From positions 1-63,479 of the forward strand of contig JAGASR010000007.1 of assembly GCA_017621705.1 (NCBI GenBank): a stretch of 63,479 nt of DNA, in the 5' to 3' direction. Below the pieces are notes generated by a model. It was given only the letters and a program-made list of their open reading frames with translations, ran no database searches and was not told the origin of the DNA. This DNA is from Clostridia bacterium. Lineage in GTDB: Bacteria > Bacillota > Clostridia > Oscillospirales > UBA644. Shown here in pieces: positions 25,183 through 34,436 of this stretch. Position 1 is the first letter of the stretch. Each line of letters opens with the position of its first letter. Position numbers and translations under genes: made by a program.

Positions 25183-25479
25183 TCAGTTGCCGCTTGCTTC
25201 GTCGTTTTCTGATTTTTTTCGTGCGGCAATTTTTGCGCGCTTTGCGCGTATACGTTTTTCTTTATTTTTCTGCAGTTTTCCGTCATCGCGAGGCGGTTTT
25301 ATTTCAGCTGTTTCAAGAGCCCTTGGCCACGGTCCGAGGAAAGCTTTTATTGCAACGACTTCTCTGTCGGAAAAATCGGAACGCTGCGGATAGCGCGACA
25401 ACCCTGAAGATTGAAGATCGTTATATTTATTTTTCAACAGCGAAATGCAATCCTCTTTTGAGTATTTTTTATCCGACAT
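25183..25479 (-). CDS. Small basic protein with one HNH-associated-repeat-like helical domain
   Basis: 98 residues. Residues about 5-62 (SKEDCISLLKNKY, then SGLSRYPQRSDFSDREV, ending LGPWPRALETAEIKPP) resemble the homing-endonuclease-associated helical repeat, whose hallmark is FGSWxxALxxAGl; in other proteins it is linked to DNA binding. The rest is a Lys/Arg-rich tail with KEKRIRAKRAKIAARKK. No nuclease motif is present. A GGAGG site precedes ATG 25479. It lies between two cobalamin riboswitches, so its expression should fall when B12 is plentiful. Its role, perhaps as a small nucleic-acid-binding protein, is unknown. Confidence 0.7.
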   Translation of the reverse strand: MSDKKYSKEDCISLLKNKYNDLQSSGLSRYPQRSDFSDREVVAIKAFLGPWPRALETAEIKPPRDDGKLQKNKEKRIRAKRAKIAARKKSENDEASGN

Positions 25480-25529
25480 GATACCTCCGAAAAATAAAAA
25501 AGCTTTTTTACTGTAAAAACAATAAAAAA

Positions 25530-25586
25530 GCGTAGCAATTCAGTCGATATATGGTTCTGATCAAACACCGACGAAAATGGCTACAC
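25530..25586 (-). terminator. Expression-platform terminator of cobalamin riboswitch 1
   Basis: On the minus strand GTGTAGCCATTTTCGTCG pairs with CGACTGAATTGCTACGC with a few mismatches, followed by TTTTTTATTG. It lies between the aptamer and the 98-residue gene. Confidence 0.72.
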
Positions 25587-25611
25587 TTTTCATATCCAAA
25601 AATGCTTATAC

Positions 25612-25732
25612 CTTCGCGTGTGTCTGGTGGGTATTCCGACTTATGAGAAAAACTCAATTACGGTAATGACGGTTGCGACGGATTTACACCGAACTTCCCC
25701 CTGATCCTTAAACGGAACCAAACTGCGAGAAT
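25612..25732 (-). promoter_or_regulatory. Cobalamin riboswitch 1
   Basis: The minus strand has the classic core: GGGGGAAGTTCGGTGTAAAT, then CCGTCGCAACCGTCATTACCGT, and at the 3' side AAGTCGGAATACCCACC. GGTTCC at the 5' side completes the outer stems. It matches the standard cobalamin riboswitch consensus closely. A terminator follows, so ligand should stop transcription into the 98-residue gene and possibly beyond. Confidence 0.92.
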
Positions 25733-25755
25733 ATTTAATTTTATTTACAGGAAAG

Positions 25756-25784
25756 ATAGTATCATACAAATTTGAAAAAATCAA
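25756..25784 (-). promoter_or_regulatory. Promoter of cobalamin riboswitch 1
   Basis: On the minus strand TTGATT (25779-25784), 17 bases, TACTAT (25756-25761). It lies about 25 bases before the aptamer. Confidence 0.55.
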
Positions 25785-25847
25785 GACCTTATATGAAAGT
25801 AGCTATATTTTTACAAAAATAGCGTTAAATTACAAGGATGTCATAAA

Positions 25848-25989
25848 CTCAAAACCGGTCTTTTTTGGAGTCTCGGCTTTAAATCCGTTTTGACAAGTCG
25901 ATACTTGATATCTCGACCGAAAACAGAAAAAAACAATATTGGCTTTCCTTGACATTTCAGGTGCGACACCCGGGATGAGAAGGAAAGCC
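25848..25989. repeat. 142-bp dispersed repeat, copy 2
   Basis: Second copy of the element at 11881-12023, in the same orientation. The hairpin GGCTTTCCTT / AAGGAAAGCC lies at 25941-25989. It starts 70 bases after the stop of the DUF853 gene on the minus strand and probably ends its transcript. Confidence 0.8.
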
Positions 25990-26059
25990 ATATATTTTTT
26001 GTTTTTTATTTCTCGGGTACGTCAAACAAACATTCAATGAGTTGTTTTTTGCAAGAGAA

Positions 26060-27547
26060 TTACTTCAGGAAGTTGCTGAATATTCCTCTGACGATCTTCT
26101 TTCCGATCTCTCTGCCGATAGTGCTTACGGTGCTGTTCACTGCTTTTTCAAGAACGCTTTGTTTTTTTCTGCCGGTAGATTTTTTTGTTGAGGTACCGGT
26201 TTTGGTAGTTTTCTTTTCTTTCTTTTCCTCCGCTTCGGATTCTTCCGCCGCCTCCTGCTCAGCAACCTTTACAAGCTGCTCGTATGCAGACTCGTTGTCT
26301 TGCTCTGTGGCGTATTTGTTTTTATAGATGCTTTCATTTACAACTGCCTGCAGTGTTGCATCATCGACCGCCGCCATACTGCTTCTCGGGGGAAGAATAT
26401 TTGCTCTTTCAACAACCGAGGGAACACCGTCTTCGTCAAGCACGGAAACCAGCGCCTCGCCTGTGCCAAGTTCTTGTATAGCATCAGCCGTGCGGAAAGC
26501 GGGATTAATTCTGAAAGAGTTTGCCGCAGCATTAAGGGCTTTCTGATCCGCAGGAGTATATGCTCTGAGCGCATGCTGTACACGGTTGCCGATCTGTCCG
26601 AGCACGCTATCGGGTATATCGGTGGGATTTTGTGTTATAAACCATACGCTTACACCCTTGGAACGGATCAGTCTTACGACCTGCTCAACCTTATCGAGAA
26701 GGGCTTTCGGTGCATCGTCAAAGAGAAGATGCGCTTCGTCGAAGAAAAACGCAAACTTCGGTTTTTCGAGATCCCCTGCTTCGGGAAGCATATCGTATAT
26801 TTCCGAGAGCATCCACAGAAGGAATGTTCCGTAAAGGAGAGGATGTTGGAAGAGCTCCGAACATTCTAGAATGTTCATAATACCCCTGCCGTCCTCCATG
26901 GAAAACTTCATCCAGTCGGAAAGATCCAGAGACGGTTCTCCGAAGAAAAGTTCTCCGCCCTCGTCCTCCAGGGCAAGGAGTGATCTCTGAATTGCACCGA
27001 TAGACTGTGGTGACACGTTGCCGTATTCAAGCTTAAATTCTTTTGCGTTCTCGCCCACATAGTTGAGCATTGCTTTGAGATCTTTGAGATCGACAAGCAA
27101 AAGCTGTTTATCGTCGGCGACTCTGAAAACGATCCTGAGTACGCCGCTCTGTGTATCGTTGAGGCCGAGAAGTCTTGCAAGAAGCTCGGGGCCCATTTCG
27201 GAGACCGTCGTTCTGACGGGAAGACCTTTTTTGCCGTAAACGTCCCAGAACTGTACAGGATACGGTTTATATTCAAAGCCTTCAATACCCATATTCGTAA
27301 TGCTTCTGAGTATGTGCTTATTTTCTTTTCCGGGCACGCACATACCCGAAAGATCGCCCTTTATATCGGCAACGAATACAGGTACACCCATATCGCTGAA
27401 GGATTCTGCAAGAACCTTTAATGTTACCGTTTTGCCGGTACCCGTCGCACCTGCAATCAGACCGTGACGGTTTGCCATGGACGGCTCAAGATACACTCTT
27501 TTCGTACCCGTTGCGAGCCATACTTTATGTAAATCTTTCTGGTACAT
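26060..27547 (-). CDS. HerA-like ATPase, DUF853 (YjgR) family
   Basis: 495 residues. The P-loop is GATGTGKT (33-40). [13 protein letters not shown]alker B lies near residue 270, followed by the arginine/sensor region [17 protein letters not shown], which is nearly invariant in DUF853. The C-terminal about 80 residues are acidic then basic ([18 protein letters not shown]) and probably disordered, ending in an amphipathic helix. DUF853 proteins are hexameric HerA/FtsK-type motors of unknown substrate. I see no nuclease partner beside it, so it is not obviously a defence pair. The next gene upstream is a PHP phosphatase with its own intergenic space. Confidence 0.88.
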   Translation of the reverse strand: MYQKDLHKVWLATGTKRVYLEPSMANRHGLIAGATGTGKTVTLKVLAESFSDMGVPVFVADIKGDLSGMCVPGKENKHILRSITNMGIEGFEYKPYPVQFWDVYGKKGLPVRTTVSEMGPELLARLLGLNDTQSGVLRIVFRVADDKQLLLVDLKDLKAMLNYVGENAKEFKLEYGNVSPQSIGAIQRSLLALEDEGGELFFGEPSLDLSDWMKFSMEDGRGIMNILECSELFQHPLLYGTFLLWMLSEIYDMLPEAGDLEKPKFAFFFDEAHLLFDDAPKALLDKVEQVVRLIRSKGVSVWFITQNPTDIPDSVLGQIGNRVQHALRAYTPADQKALNAAANSFRINPAFRTADAIQELGTGEALVSVLDEDGVPSVVERANILPPRSSMAAVDDATLQAVVNESIYKNKYATEQDNESAYEQLVKVAEQEAAEESEAEEKKEKKTTKTGTSTKKSTGRKKQSVLEKAVNSTVSTIGREIGKKIVRGIFSNFLK

Positions 27548-27676
27548 AATTTTCTCCTGATATATGTTAGTTTATTGATTTTCTTTCTTTTGCTCGGTCG
27601 ATAAAACTGCATTAAGGGTGGATTGTAATAAGAACACTGCCCTCATTCAAATATCGATGCCCCTTTATTTACGAAT

Positions 27677-27705
27677 ATTATAGCATAATTCTTCGTAAAA
27701 TTCAA
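27677..27705 (-). promoter_or_regulatory. Promoter of the DUF853 gene
   Basis: On the minus strand TTGAAT (27700-27705), 17 bases, TATAAT (27677-27682). It lies about 130 bases before the start codon; the leader between holds no recognised element. Confidence 0.7.
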
Positions 27706-27740
27706 CAGCAACTCGTAATTCTTATTTTGTTTATATCGGT

Positions 27741-28517
27741 TTATCTGTTCAGAATAATGATCTCGGGTTTGCCGATATAATTAAGATTGTATTTTTCAAT
27801 CAGATCATATGCTTTTTCAAACGATTGGGTGTCATAAGCATTTTTACTGTCGTGTGCATCAAAACCAAATGTAACGGGTGCGCCGACCTGCCCTGCTATT
27901 TTCCAGAAGTTTTCATTCGGGTAGATTCTGTTTTCTCTTATTCCCAAGAAATTAATTTCAAGAGGGACAGAGCAATCTTTTGCGGCTTGACATAATCTTT
28001 GCATTTCTCTGTCATAAATATCCTTGTCACCCGTAAATTTAAAAGCATCGGGATGCGCAACATATGAAAAAACGCCCGATCTGATCGCGAAAATAACACA
28101 ATCGGCATATCTTATCATACTTTCTTCGGTTTCCTGACCTTGTGTGATGTAAATTCCGTCGGGATGCTCTTCAACAAGAAAATGCTGACCGAGAATGAGG
28201 TATTCCACCCCGTAATCAATGGCACTTTTCAGCATTCCGTCAAAAAGTTCGGGATAACATTCCATTTCAAAGCCGATTTTTAAATCTATAACGTCTTTGT
28301 ACTTTTCTCTCAACTCGTACATTTCTTCAAAATAGTCTTTCACATCGGCAACTGAGAGTCTGTAACCCGCTTCAAATCCGTCTCTGCATATATACGGAAG
28401 ATGCTCCGAAAAGCCCATATATTTTACTCCGTTTTCAACGGCTCTTTTTATATACTCTTCAGGCGTTCCCGATGCATGATGGCATCTGAACGTATGATTA
28501 TGATAACTGTAATCCAT
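27741..28517 (-). CDS. PHP-domain phosphatase, histidinol-phosphatase (HisK) type
   Basis: 258 residues. Metal-binding motifs of the PHP barrel are visible: YHNHTFRCHH at the N-terminus, GFSEHLP near 37, FEMECYPE near 85, LGQHF near 112, VAHPDAF near 155 and FGFDAHD near 222. This is the HisK/HisJ layout for hydrolysis of L-histidinol phosphate in histidine synthesis. No other his gene is present, so a different phosphate ester is possible. It lies alone with a palindrome just upstream. Confidence 0.85.
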   Translation of the reverse strand: MDYSYHNHTFRCHHASGTPEEYIKRAVENGVKYMGFSEHLPYICRDGFEAGYRLSVADVKDYFEEMYELREKYKDVIDLKIGFEMECYPELFDGMLKSAIDYGVEYLILGQHFLVEEHPDGIYITQGQETEESMIRYADCVIFAIRSGVFSYVAHPDAFKFTGDKDIYDREMQRLCQAAKDCSVPLEINFLGIRENRIYPNENFWKIAGQVGAPVTFGFDAHDSKNAYDTQSFEKAYDLIEKYNLNYIGKPEIIILNR

Positions 28518-28533
28518 ATTTTTCTCTTTGATT

Positions 28534-28557
28534 GATACGATAATATATTATTGTATC
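28534..28557 (-). promoter_or_regulatory. 24-bp near-perfect palindrome before the PHP gene
   Basis: GATACGATAATA and TATTATTGTATC are inverted copies with one mismatch, 17-40 bases before the start codon. The site overlaps the likely promoter and ribosome-site approach, as a repressor operator would. Confidence 0.5.
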
Positions 28558-28705
28558 ACAAACAACTTCGAAATGCAAGACCAAAAATAAAAAGAGTGGC
28601 AGAAAAAGCATATCCGTATGACAACGATCATCCCCTACCCTTTTGAATTCTGTCAACAATCAAAAAAACACAACCGTAATTCAATAACACGTATAATACG
28701 AAAAA

Positions 28706-28762
28706 ACCGCATGGGTAAGCATGAAGAACAGAATATTTGTTCTTTATGCACCTATGCGGTTA
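28706..28762 (-). terminator. Hairpin repeat, copy B; probable thiC terminator
   Basis: AACCGCATGGGTAAGCATGA and its partner ending ACCTATGCGGTT form a long hairpin. On the minus strand TTTTTTCG follows. It is the second copy of the arms seen at 11769-11823. It lies about 125 bases after the thiC stop; nothing else is seen in 28763-28885. Confidence 0.7.
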
Positions 28763-28885
28763 TTGCTTTTATGATAAATGCGAGTGTTATTGGTTCAAAA
28801 AGATACTACGTTCACGTAAATCATTGCGCTTCAACAGTTGATGCTTAATCTTCGACGATCATACAGTGTTTTACGATCGAAATTC

Positions 28886-30190
28886 TTAAAGAATATCAAT
28901 ATATTCACCTGCCAAAGCCTTATTCATGCTTCTTACAGCGCAGAATTTGCCACACATAGAACAACTGTCTTCATGCTCGGGCGCACGACTGTCTCGGATA
29001 GATTTTGCCGTTTCAGGGTCAATAGAGCACTCCCACTGTTTTTCCCAGTTAAATGTTCTTCTTGCATCAGCCATGGCATCATCCAGATCTCTCGCATGAG
29101 GGACCTTCTTTGCAATATCGGCAGCGTGTGCCGCAATTTTCGAAGAAATGATACCTTGCTTTACATCATCAACATCAGGAAGCGCCAAATGCTCTGCAGG
29201 CGTTACATAGCAGAGGAATGCCGCACCGCTTGCTGCGGCAATGGCGCCGCCAATAGCCGACGTGATATGATCGTACCCCGGAGCGATATCTGTAACAATG
29301 GGACCGAGGACATAGAACGGTGCACCCATACAAATGGTCTGCTGGATCTTCATGTTGGCTTCGATCTGATCCATCGGCATATGTCCGGGACCTTCAACCA
29401 TCACCTGAACATCACGCTCCCAAGCGCGTTTAGTAAGTTCACCGAGACGAACAAGCTCCTCGATCTGACACACGTCGCTTCCGTCAGCCAAACAACCGGG
29501 GCGGCAAGCATCACCGAGAGATATCGTCACGTCATACTCACGGCAGATATCCAAGATCTCATCGTAATATTCGTAAAAGGGGTTTTCCTGTCCCGTCATA
29601 CACATCCAGGCAAATACAAGTGAGCCACCGCGGGAAACGATATTCATTTTTCTCTTATGCTTGCGAATCTGATCTATAGTCTTACGTGTGATACCGCAGT
29701 GAAGTGTTACAAAGTCCACACCGTCTTCTGCATGCAAACGAACCACGTCGATAAAATCTTTTGCCGTAAGTGTTGCAAGGTCTCTCTGATAATGAATAAC
29801 ACTGTCGTATACCGGAACCGTGCCGATCATGGCAGGACATTCGCCGGTCAACTTTCTGCGAAAAGGTTGAGTATTACCGTGGCTGGACAAATCCATGATC
29901 GCTTCAGCGCCCATATGAACGGCAGCCATAACCTTCTCCATCTCAACATCATAATCCTTGCAATCTCTCGATACGCCCAAATTGACATTGATCTTGGTGC
30001 GAAGCATGGAACCGACACCGTTAGGATCGATACATGTATGGAGCTTGTTTGCACAGATAGCGACTTGGCCTTTGGCAACAAGGTCACGGATCTCTTCTTC
30101 GGTTCTGTATTCTTTGGCGGCAACAGCTTTCATTTCAGGAGTAATGATGCCATGTTTTGCGGCACCCATTTGGGTTGTATAGTTTCTCAT
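28886..30190 (-). CDS. thiC: Phosphomethylpyrimidine synthase (HMP-P synthase)
   Basis: 434 residues. ThiC converts aminoimidazole ribotide to HMP phosphate by unusual radical-SAM chemistry. Family stretches are [42 protein letters not shown] and [11 protein letters not shown]. The C-terminal cluster motif is CSMCGKFC, that is CX2CX3C; the form usually quoted is CX2CX4C. I believe the shorter one occurs in clostridial ThiC, but this deserves checking. ATG 30190 follows AAAGGAA. It is the last gene of the thiamine operon, 14 bases after thiD. Confidence 0.95.
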   Translation of the reverse strand: MRNYTTQMGAAKHGIITPEMKAVAAKEYRTEEEIRDLVAKGQVAICANKLHTCIDPNGVGSMLRTKINVNLGVSRDCKDYDVEMEKVMAAVHMGAEAIMDLSSHGNTQPFRRKLTGECPAMIGTVPVYDSVIHYQRDLATLTAKDFIDVVRLHAEDGVDFVTLHCGITRKTIDQIRKHKRKMNIVSRGGSLVFAWMCMTGQENPFYEYYDEILDICREYDVTISLGDACRPGCLADGSDVCQIEELVRLGELTKRAWERDVQVMVEGPGHMPMDQIEANMKIQQTICMGAPFYVLGPIVTDIAPGYDHITSAIGGAIAAASGAAFLCYVTPAEHLALPDVDDVKQGIISSKIAAHAADIAKKVPHARDLDDAMADARRTFNWEKQWECSIDPETAKSIRDSRAPEHEDSCSMCGKFCAVRSMNKALAGEYIDIL

Positions 30191-30204
30191 ATTATCAGTT
30201 CCTT

Positions 30205-31023
30205 TCAAACAGATCTTTTTATTTCGGCGAACGATGAAGACAAGTCAAAATTGTGCATCATAGGTCCCGAGCCTTCGCCAAGATCGAGCATCGCCGCCAA
30301 GGCGCCGGAGATGTAGTTCTTTGCTCTTTGCACAGATTCAGCAAGGGTAAATCCTTTGGCAAGATTAGATGCAATAGCACTGGAAAGCGTGCAGCCCGTG
30401 CCATGGGTGTTGGGATTGTCAATACGCTTGCCCTCAAACCAAACCGTTTCTCCGTTCGAATAAAGAAGATCATTGGCATCGTTGATGCTGTGACCGCCCT
30501 TGAGAAGAACTGCACAATGATAGTTTTCTCCGATCTGCTTTGCAACGGCTAACATATCCTCTTTCGTTTCAACAGAAAGTCCCGAAAGTATCTGTGCCTC
30601 GGGGATATTAGGCGTGACAAGAGTTGAAACGGGCAATAATTCTTCGATAAGGGTCTGCACCGCATCGTTTTTCATAAGAGCAGAGCCGGAAGTTGCAACC
30701 ATTACGGGATCAACGACGACATTCTTTGCATTGTAGTATCTCAATCTTTCCGCAATTACTCGTATCAGCTCTCCGGAAGATACCATTCCGATCTTTACGG
30801 CATCAGGGAATATATCCTCAAATACCGCGTCAATTTGTTGTTTCAGAAAATCGGGGGAAGATTCCCGGATTGCTCGTACGCCGGTTGTGTTCTGTGCCGT
30901 CAATGCAGTGATCGCACTCATGGCATAAACACCGTTCATGGTCATTGTTTTCAAATCTGCCTGAATACCGGCGCCTCCGCTGCAGTCACTTCCTGCAATG
31001 GTCAATGCTGTTTTCATTTTCAT
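30205..31023 (-). CDS. thiD: HMP / HMP-phosphate kinase
   Basis: 272 residues, ribokinase fold. It phosphorylates HMP to HMP-P and then HMP-PP. Motifs: [20 protein letters not shown] at the N-terminus, [10 protein letters not shown] near 108, LLKGGH near 172, and the C-terminal anion hole [14 protein letters not shown]. An AAAGGAG site precedes the start. It lies between thiE and thiC. Confidence 0.96.
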   Translation of the reverse strand: MKMKTALTIAGSDCSGGAGIQADLKTMTMNGVYAMSAITALTAQNTTGVRAIRESSPDFLKQQIDAVFEDIFPDAVKIGMVSSGELIRVIAERLRYYNAKNVVVDPVMVATSGSALMKNDAVQTLIEELLPVSTLVTPNIPEAQILSGLSVETKEDMLAVAKQIGENYHCAVLLKGGHSINDANDLLYSNGETVWFEGKRIDNPNTHGTGCTLSSAIASNLAKGFTLAESVQRAKNYISGALAAMLDLGEGSGPMMHNFDLSSSFAEIKRSV

Positions 31024-31102
31024 ATTTTTTTCTCCTTTCGTTTATCAGCATCGTTTTCTATAGCGGCATAAGGTGGTGCCCCCGATCTGCCGCTTATTTC
31101 AC

Positions 31103-31738
31103 TCAGATCAGAGCAAGCTCATGTGCTCTTGCTTTCAGTTCTTCCGCCGCAGTTTTCGGATCGTCTGCTTTCATAATGGCAGATACGACACAAATACCCG
31201 CAATCGGGATACCCGAAAGAACATCAATGTTATTTTTATTAAGACCGCCGATGGCGTTCACCGGGATAGGTACGGAATTACAAATATCCCGAAGCGTATC
31301 TGTAGATGTCAAAACCGTTTTCACCTTTGTGGTTGTGGGATATATTGCCCCGACGCCAAGATAGTCTGCGCCCTGTTCATAGACATCTTTTGCCCAGGGC
31401 ACGGTTTTTGCTGTTGCACCGACGATCTTATCTTCGCCCATCAACTTCCTTGCAACGGCAACGGGCATATCTGAAGCGCCGACATGAACACCCTCTGCAT
31501 CAACAGCAAGCGCAACATCAACACGGTCATCAATAATCAAAGGGACATTATAGCGTTTTGCAATTTCGTGGACTTTTTCAGCGAGATCGATATATTCTCG
31601 TGTAGACTTGTCTTTTTCACGAAGCTGAAGAAGAGTCGCACCGCCTTTCAGGGCTTGTTCTACACGAAAAAGAAACTCATTCTCCGTAAAACCCGTGCTA
31701 TCGGTTATAAAATACAGACTCGGATCAAAATTTTTCAT
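31103..31738 (-). CDS. thiE: Thiamine phosphate synthase
   Basis: 211 residues, TIM barrel. It joins HMP-PP and thiazole phosphate to thiamine phosphate. Motifs are LQLREKD near 40, IDDRVDVALAVDAEGVHVG, and AIYPTTTKVK (the pyrophosphate loop). PVNAIGGL is near the end. ATG 31738 is preceded by GAGGTG. It overlaps nothing and lies 8 bases after thiH. Confidence 0.95.
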   Translation of the reverse strand: MKNFDPSLYFITDSTGFTENEFLFRVEQALKGGATLLQLREKDKSTREYIDLAEKVHEIAKRYNVPLIIDDRVDVALAVDAEGVHVGASDMPVAVARKLMGEDKIVGATAKTVPWAKDVYEQGADYLGVGAIYPTTTKVKTVLTSTDTLRDICNSVPIPVNAIGGLNKNNIDVLSGIPIAGICVVSAIMKADDPKTAAEELKARAHELALI

Positions 31739-31746
31739 ATTACACC

Positions 31747-33000
31747 TCACACATAAACATAATCATTCAGTACCGGCTGCAAACCTTCACCTGACATATC
31801 TTTATACATGGCTTCGAAGCTGCGTGAATCGTCGATCTCGAACTGTTCATCGCCCTTGATGACATCGTCTTCCTTGCCGGTGTACTTACTTTCGTGGTCT
31901 CCGATGCCGGTAGAAACGCCTGCGGATACCTTTGTCGCGGCGATTTTTACAATACCGTTTCTGAACTCTGCGCTTTCACGGGAAGACACCGTAATTCCGA
32001 CAAACGGAAGGAAGATACGGTATGCGCAGAGGATCTGACAAAGCTGTTTTTCACCAACATCAAGAGGATTGATCTTATCATTATTGATGATCGGGCGAAG
32101 TCTCGGGCAGGAAAGCGACATTTCCGCATGCGGATATTTACGCTGCAGATAATACACATGAAGCGCGCTTGCCAGAGCGTCTTTTCTGAAATCGGAAAGT
32201 CCAAGCAGTGCGGAAAATGCTACACCGCGCATACCGCCGCGGAGCGCCCGTTCCTGCGCATCAAATCGGTATGGCCACACGCGTTTGTGCCCGAACAGAT
32301 GGAGCGTTTCGTATTTATCGGCATCGTATGTTTCCTGGAATACGGTCACATAATCGGCGCCGCATTCGTGGAGATATTTGTATTCATCGGTATTTACGGG
32401 ATAGATTTCAAGACCGACCATGCGAAAATATTTTCTCGCCAGTTTGCAGGCTTCACCGATGTATTCTATATTACTATGCGCACGGCTTTCACCTGTAAGG
32501 ATCAGAATTTCTTCCATGCCTGAGTCTGCAATGACTTTCATTTCATGCTCGATCTGCTCCATATTGAGTTTCATGCGGTTAATATGGTTGTAGCAGTTGA
32601 AACCGCAGTAAACACAGTAATTCTCACAATAATTGGCAATATACAGAGGGGTAAATAAGTAAACTGTATTGCCGAAGTGCTTGCTTGTCTCCATGCGAGC
32701 CTTCTGAGCCATTTCTTCAAGAAAAGGCTCTGCCGCAGGAGAAAGCAATGCCTTGAAATCCTCGACGGAACAGGTATCATGGTCGAGTGCTGCACGAACG
32801 TCTCGCGCAGTATAGGCAGAATAATCAAATGAATTCATCTGTGAAAGTACCTGCCGACAGACATCGGACTCGATAATCTCCATACCGGGTAAATATTCCA
32901 TGTGGTTCTTACGGTATGATCGGTCGGTTTCCAGTCTATGTTTTTTCTCCAGAGCATCGGGTGAAAGATGCTCGGAATCTACAAAGAATTGATTTTGCAT
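31747..33000 (-). CDS. thiH: 2-Iminoacetate synthase, radical SAM (ThiH)
   Basis: 417 residues. It splits tyrosine into dehydroglycine for the thiazole ring and p-cresol, the anaerobic route (aerobes use ThiO). The radical-SAM cluster motif is CENYCVYC (CX3CX2C). GESRAHS, VGLEIYPVN and VFQETYDADKY follow, as in ThiH. The C-terminal BATS domain ends with GIGDHESKYTG and QFEIDDSRS. It supports an anaerobic lifestyle. Confidence 0.95.
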   Translation of the reverse strand: MQNQFFVDSEHLSPDALEKKHRLETDRSYRKNHMEYLPGMEIIESDVCRQVLSQMNSFDYSAYTARDVRAALDHDTCSVEDFKALLSPAAEPFLEEMAQKARMETSKHFGNTVYLFTPLYIANYCENYCVYCGFNCYNHINRMKLNMEQIEHEMKVIADSGMEEILILTGESRAHSNIEYIGEACKLARKYFRMVGLEIYPVNTDEYKYLHECGADYVTVFQETYDADKYETLHLFGHKRVWPYRFDAQERALRGGMRGVAFSALLGLSDFRKDALASALHVYYLQRKYPHAEMSLSCPRLRPIINNDKINPLDVGEKQLCQILCAYRIFLPFVGITVSSRESAEFRNGIVKIAATKVSAGVSTGIGDHESKYTGKEDDVIKGDEQFEIDDSRSFEAMYKDMSGEGLQPVLNDYVYV

Positions 33001-33011
33001 AGTCGTTCTCC

Positions 33012-33785
33012 TTAATTACGCAGAAAACCGGTCAGAGGATCGGAAGCGGATGCCCCGCGGGTAAGAACTCTGCCAAGCCCCGAAAGATAAGCTTTTCTGC
33101 CTGCTTCGATTGCCTGACGGAAAGCCGATGCCATCAACGGCAGATCACCTGCGGTTGCAAGAGCGGTGTTTGCCATGATTGCGGCGGCACCCATTTCCAT
33201 TGCTTCACAAGCCTGCGACGGTCTTCCAATTCCTGCGTCAACAATAATCGGCAGATCTATTTCATCAATGAGGATCTGAATAAAATCCTTTGTTGCGAGC
33301 CCCTTATTGGAACCGATTGGAGACGCAAGCGGCATAATTGTAGCGGCTCCTGCGTTCACCATATCACGTGCGGCATTCAGATCGGGATACATATAGGGCA
33401 TGACAACAAATCCCTCGTTTGCAAGTATTTCGGTAGCCTTGATCGTCTCCTGATTGTCGGGCAGAAGATATTTTGTATCACGCATTATCTCAATTTTAAC
33501 GAAATTGCCGCATCCGAGTTCTCTTGCAAGTCGAGCAATACGAACGGCTTCTTCTGCGTTTCTAGCCCCTGAGGTGTTGGGCAAAAGGGTGACACCTTCG
33601 GGAATATAATCAAGAATGTTTTCTTGTTCTTTTGTGTTTGCACGGCGAACGGCAAGGGTGATTATCTCTGCGCCCGCATCTTTAACAGCAGCTTCAATCA
33701 GATTCATGGAATATTTACCTGAACCGAGAATAAAGCGGGAGTTGAATTCGTGCCCGCCGATGACGAATTTATCGTTGTTAATCAT
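33012..33785 (-). CDS. thiG: Thiazole synthase
   Basis: 257 residues, TIM barrel. It builds the thiazole phosphate from DXP, dehydroglycine and ThiS-thiocarboxylate. Motifs are [47 protein letters not shown] (active-site Lys) and [17 protein letters not shown]. Lies between thiF and thiH. Confidence 0.96.
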   Translation of the reverse strand: MINNDKFVIGGHEFNSRFILGSGKYSMNLIEAAVKDAGAEIITLAVRRANTKEQENILDYIPEGVTLLPNTSGARNAEEAVRIARLARELGCGNFVKIEIMRDTKYLLPDNQETIKATEILANEGFVVMPYMYPDLNAARDMVNAGAATIMPLASPIGSNKGLATKDFIQILIDEIDLPIIVDAGIGRPSQACEAMEMGAAAIMANTALATAGDLPLMASAFRQAIEAGRKAYLSGLGRVLTRGASASDPLTGFLRN

Positions 33786-33800
33786 AATAATCCTTCTTTC

Positions 33801-34436
33801 TCATATTTCATATTCGTCTGCAAGGATGCGCAGGACGGTATGAGCCTGATGTGCGGCGCAAAGCATGACACGAGGAGCTACCAGTCCGATGGTAGAGGCA
33901 ACGTCGCTTACCTCATCGCCGCACAAATAAAATCTTTTCATAATTTTTCGCGTTTTTATGGTGTTGCAGGTATCCATTCCTGCCATACCCGAAGCCGCAA
34001 CAAGATAACAGTCGGGCAATTGTTCCAAGACGCCGTTTACAAGCATTGATTTTGACTCTGCATTGTCGAATGCTTCGCAGACAATATCCGCATCTTTCAG
34101 AAGATCACGGAAATTCGCCTCTGTGATCTTTGCCGTCACTGTTTCAACTTCCGTATACGGTGCAATTTCCGACAGATTTTTTTTAAGTGCATCCGTTTTA
34201 CATAGCCCGATCTGATTTGCTTTATACTGCTGACGGTGCAGATTGGTAATATCCACACGATCAAAGTCGACCAGCAACAGCTTACCAATACCTGCCCTCG
34301 CCAGAGCGATTGCAATATTTGAGCCGAGACCGCCGAGTCCGCAAATTGCAACAGTTGCGGAAGAAAAACGATGATGAAGTTCAGCGCCGTGTCGGGCAAT
34401 CAACGCATCCGTCCATTCTTTTTTTGAAGGAATCAC
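33801..34436 (-). CDS. thiF: ThiS adenylyltransferase
   Basis: 211 residues, E1-like Rossmann fold. It adenylates the ThiS C-terminus. ATP motif CGLGGLGSNIAIALARAGIG (about 32-51), then DFDRVDITNLHRQQY with the key Arg. The usual Cys-pair zinc motif of longer ThiF/MoeB proteins is missing; this is the short clostridial form. Start codon is GTG at 34436, which directly abuts the thiS stop. Its ribosome site GGAGG lies inside the last Gly-Gly codons of thiS. Confidence 0.92.
   Translation of the reverse strand: MIPSKKEWTDALIARHGAELHHRFSSATVAICGLGGLGSNIAIALARAGIGKLLLVDFDRVDITNLHRQQYKANQIGLCKTDALKKNLSEIAPYTEVETVTAKITEANFRDLLKDADIVCEAFDNAESKSMLVNGVLEQLPDCYLVAASGMAGMDTCNTIKTRKIMKRFYLCGDEVSDVASTIGLVAPRVMLCAAHQAHTVLRILADEYEI

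Noticed and set aside
26060..28517. HerA-like ATPase as part of a defence system
   Set aside because: No nuclease, SIR2, DUF4297 or other partner is adjacent, and the sequence fits the widespread DUF853 housekeeping-type family.
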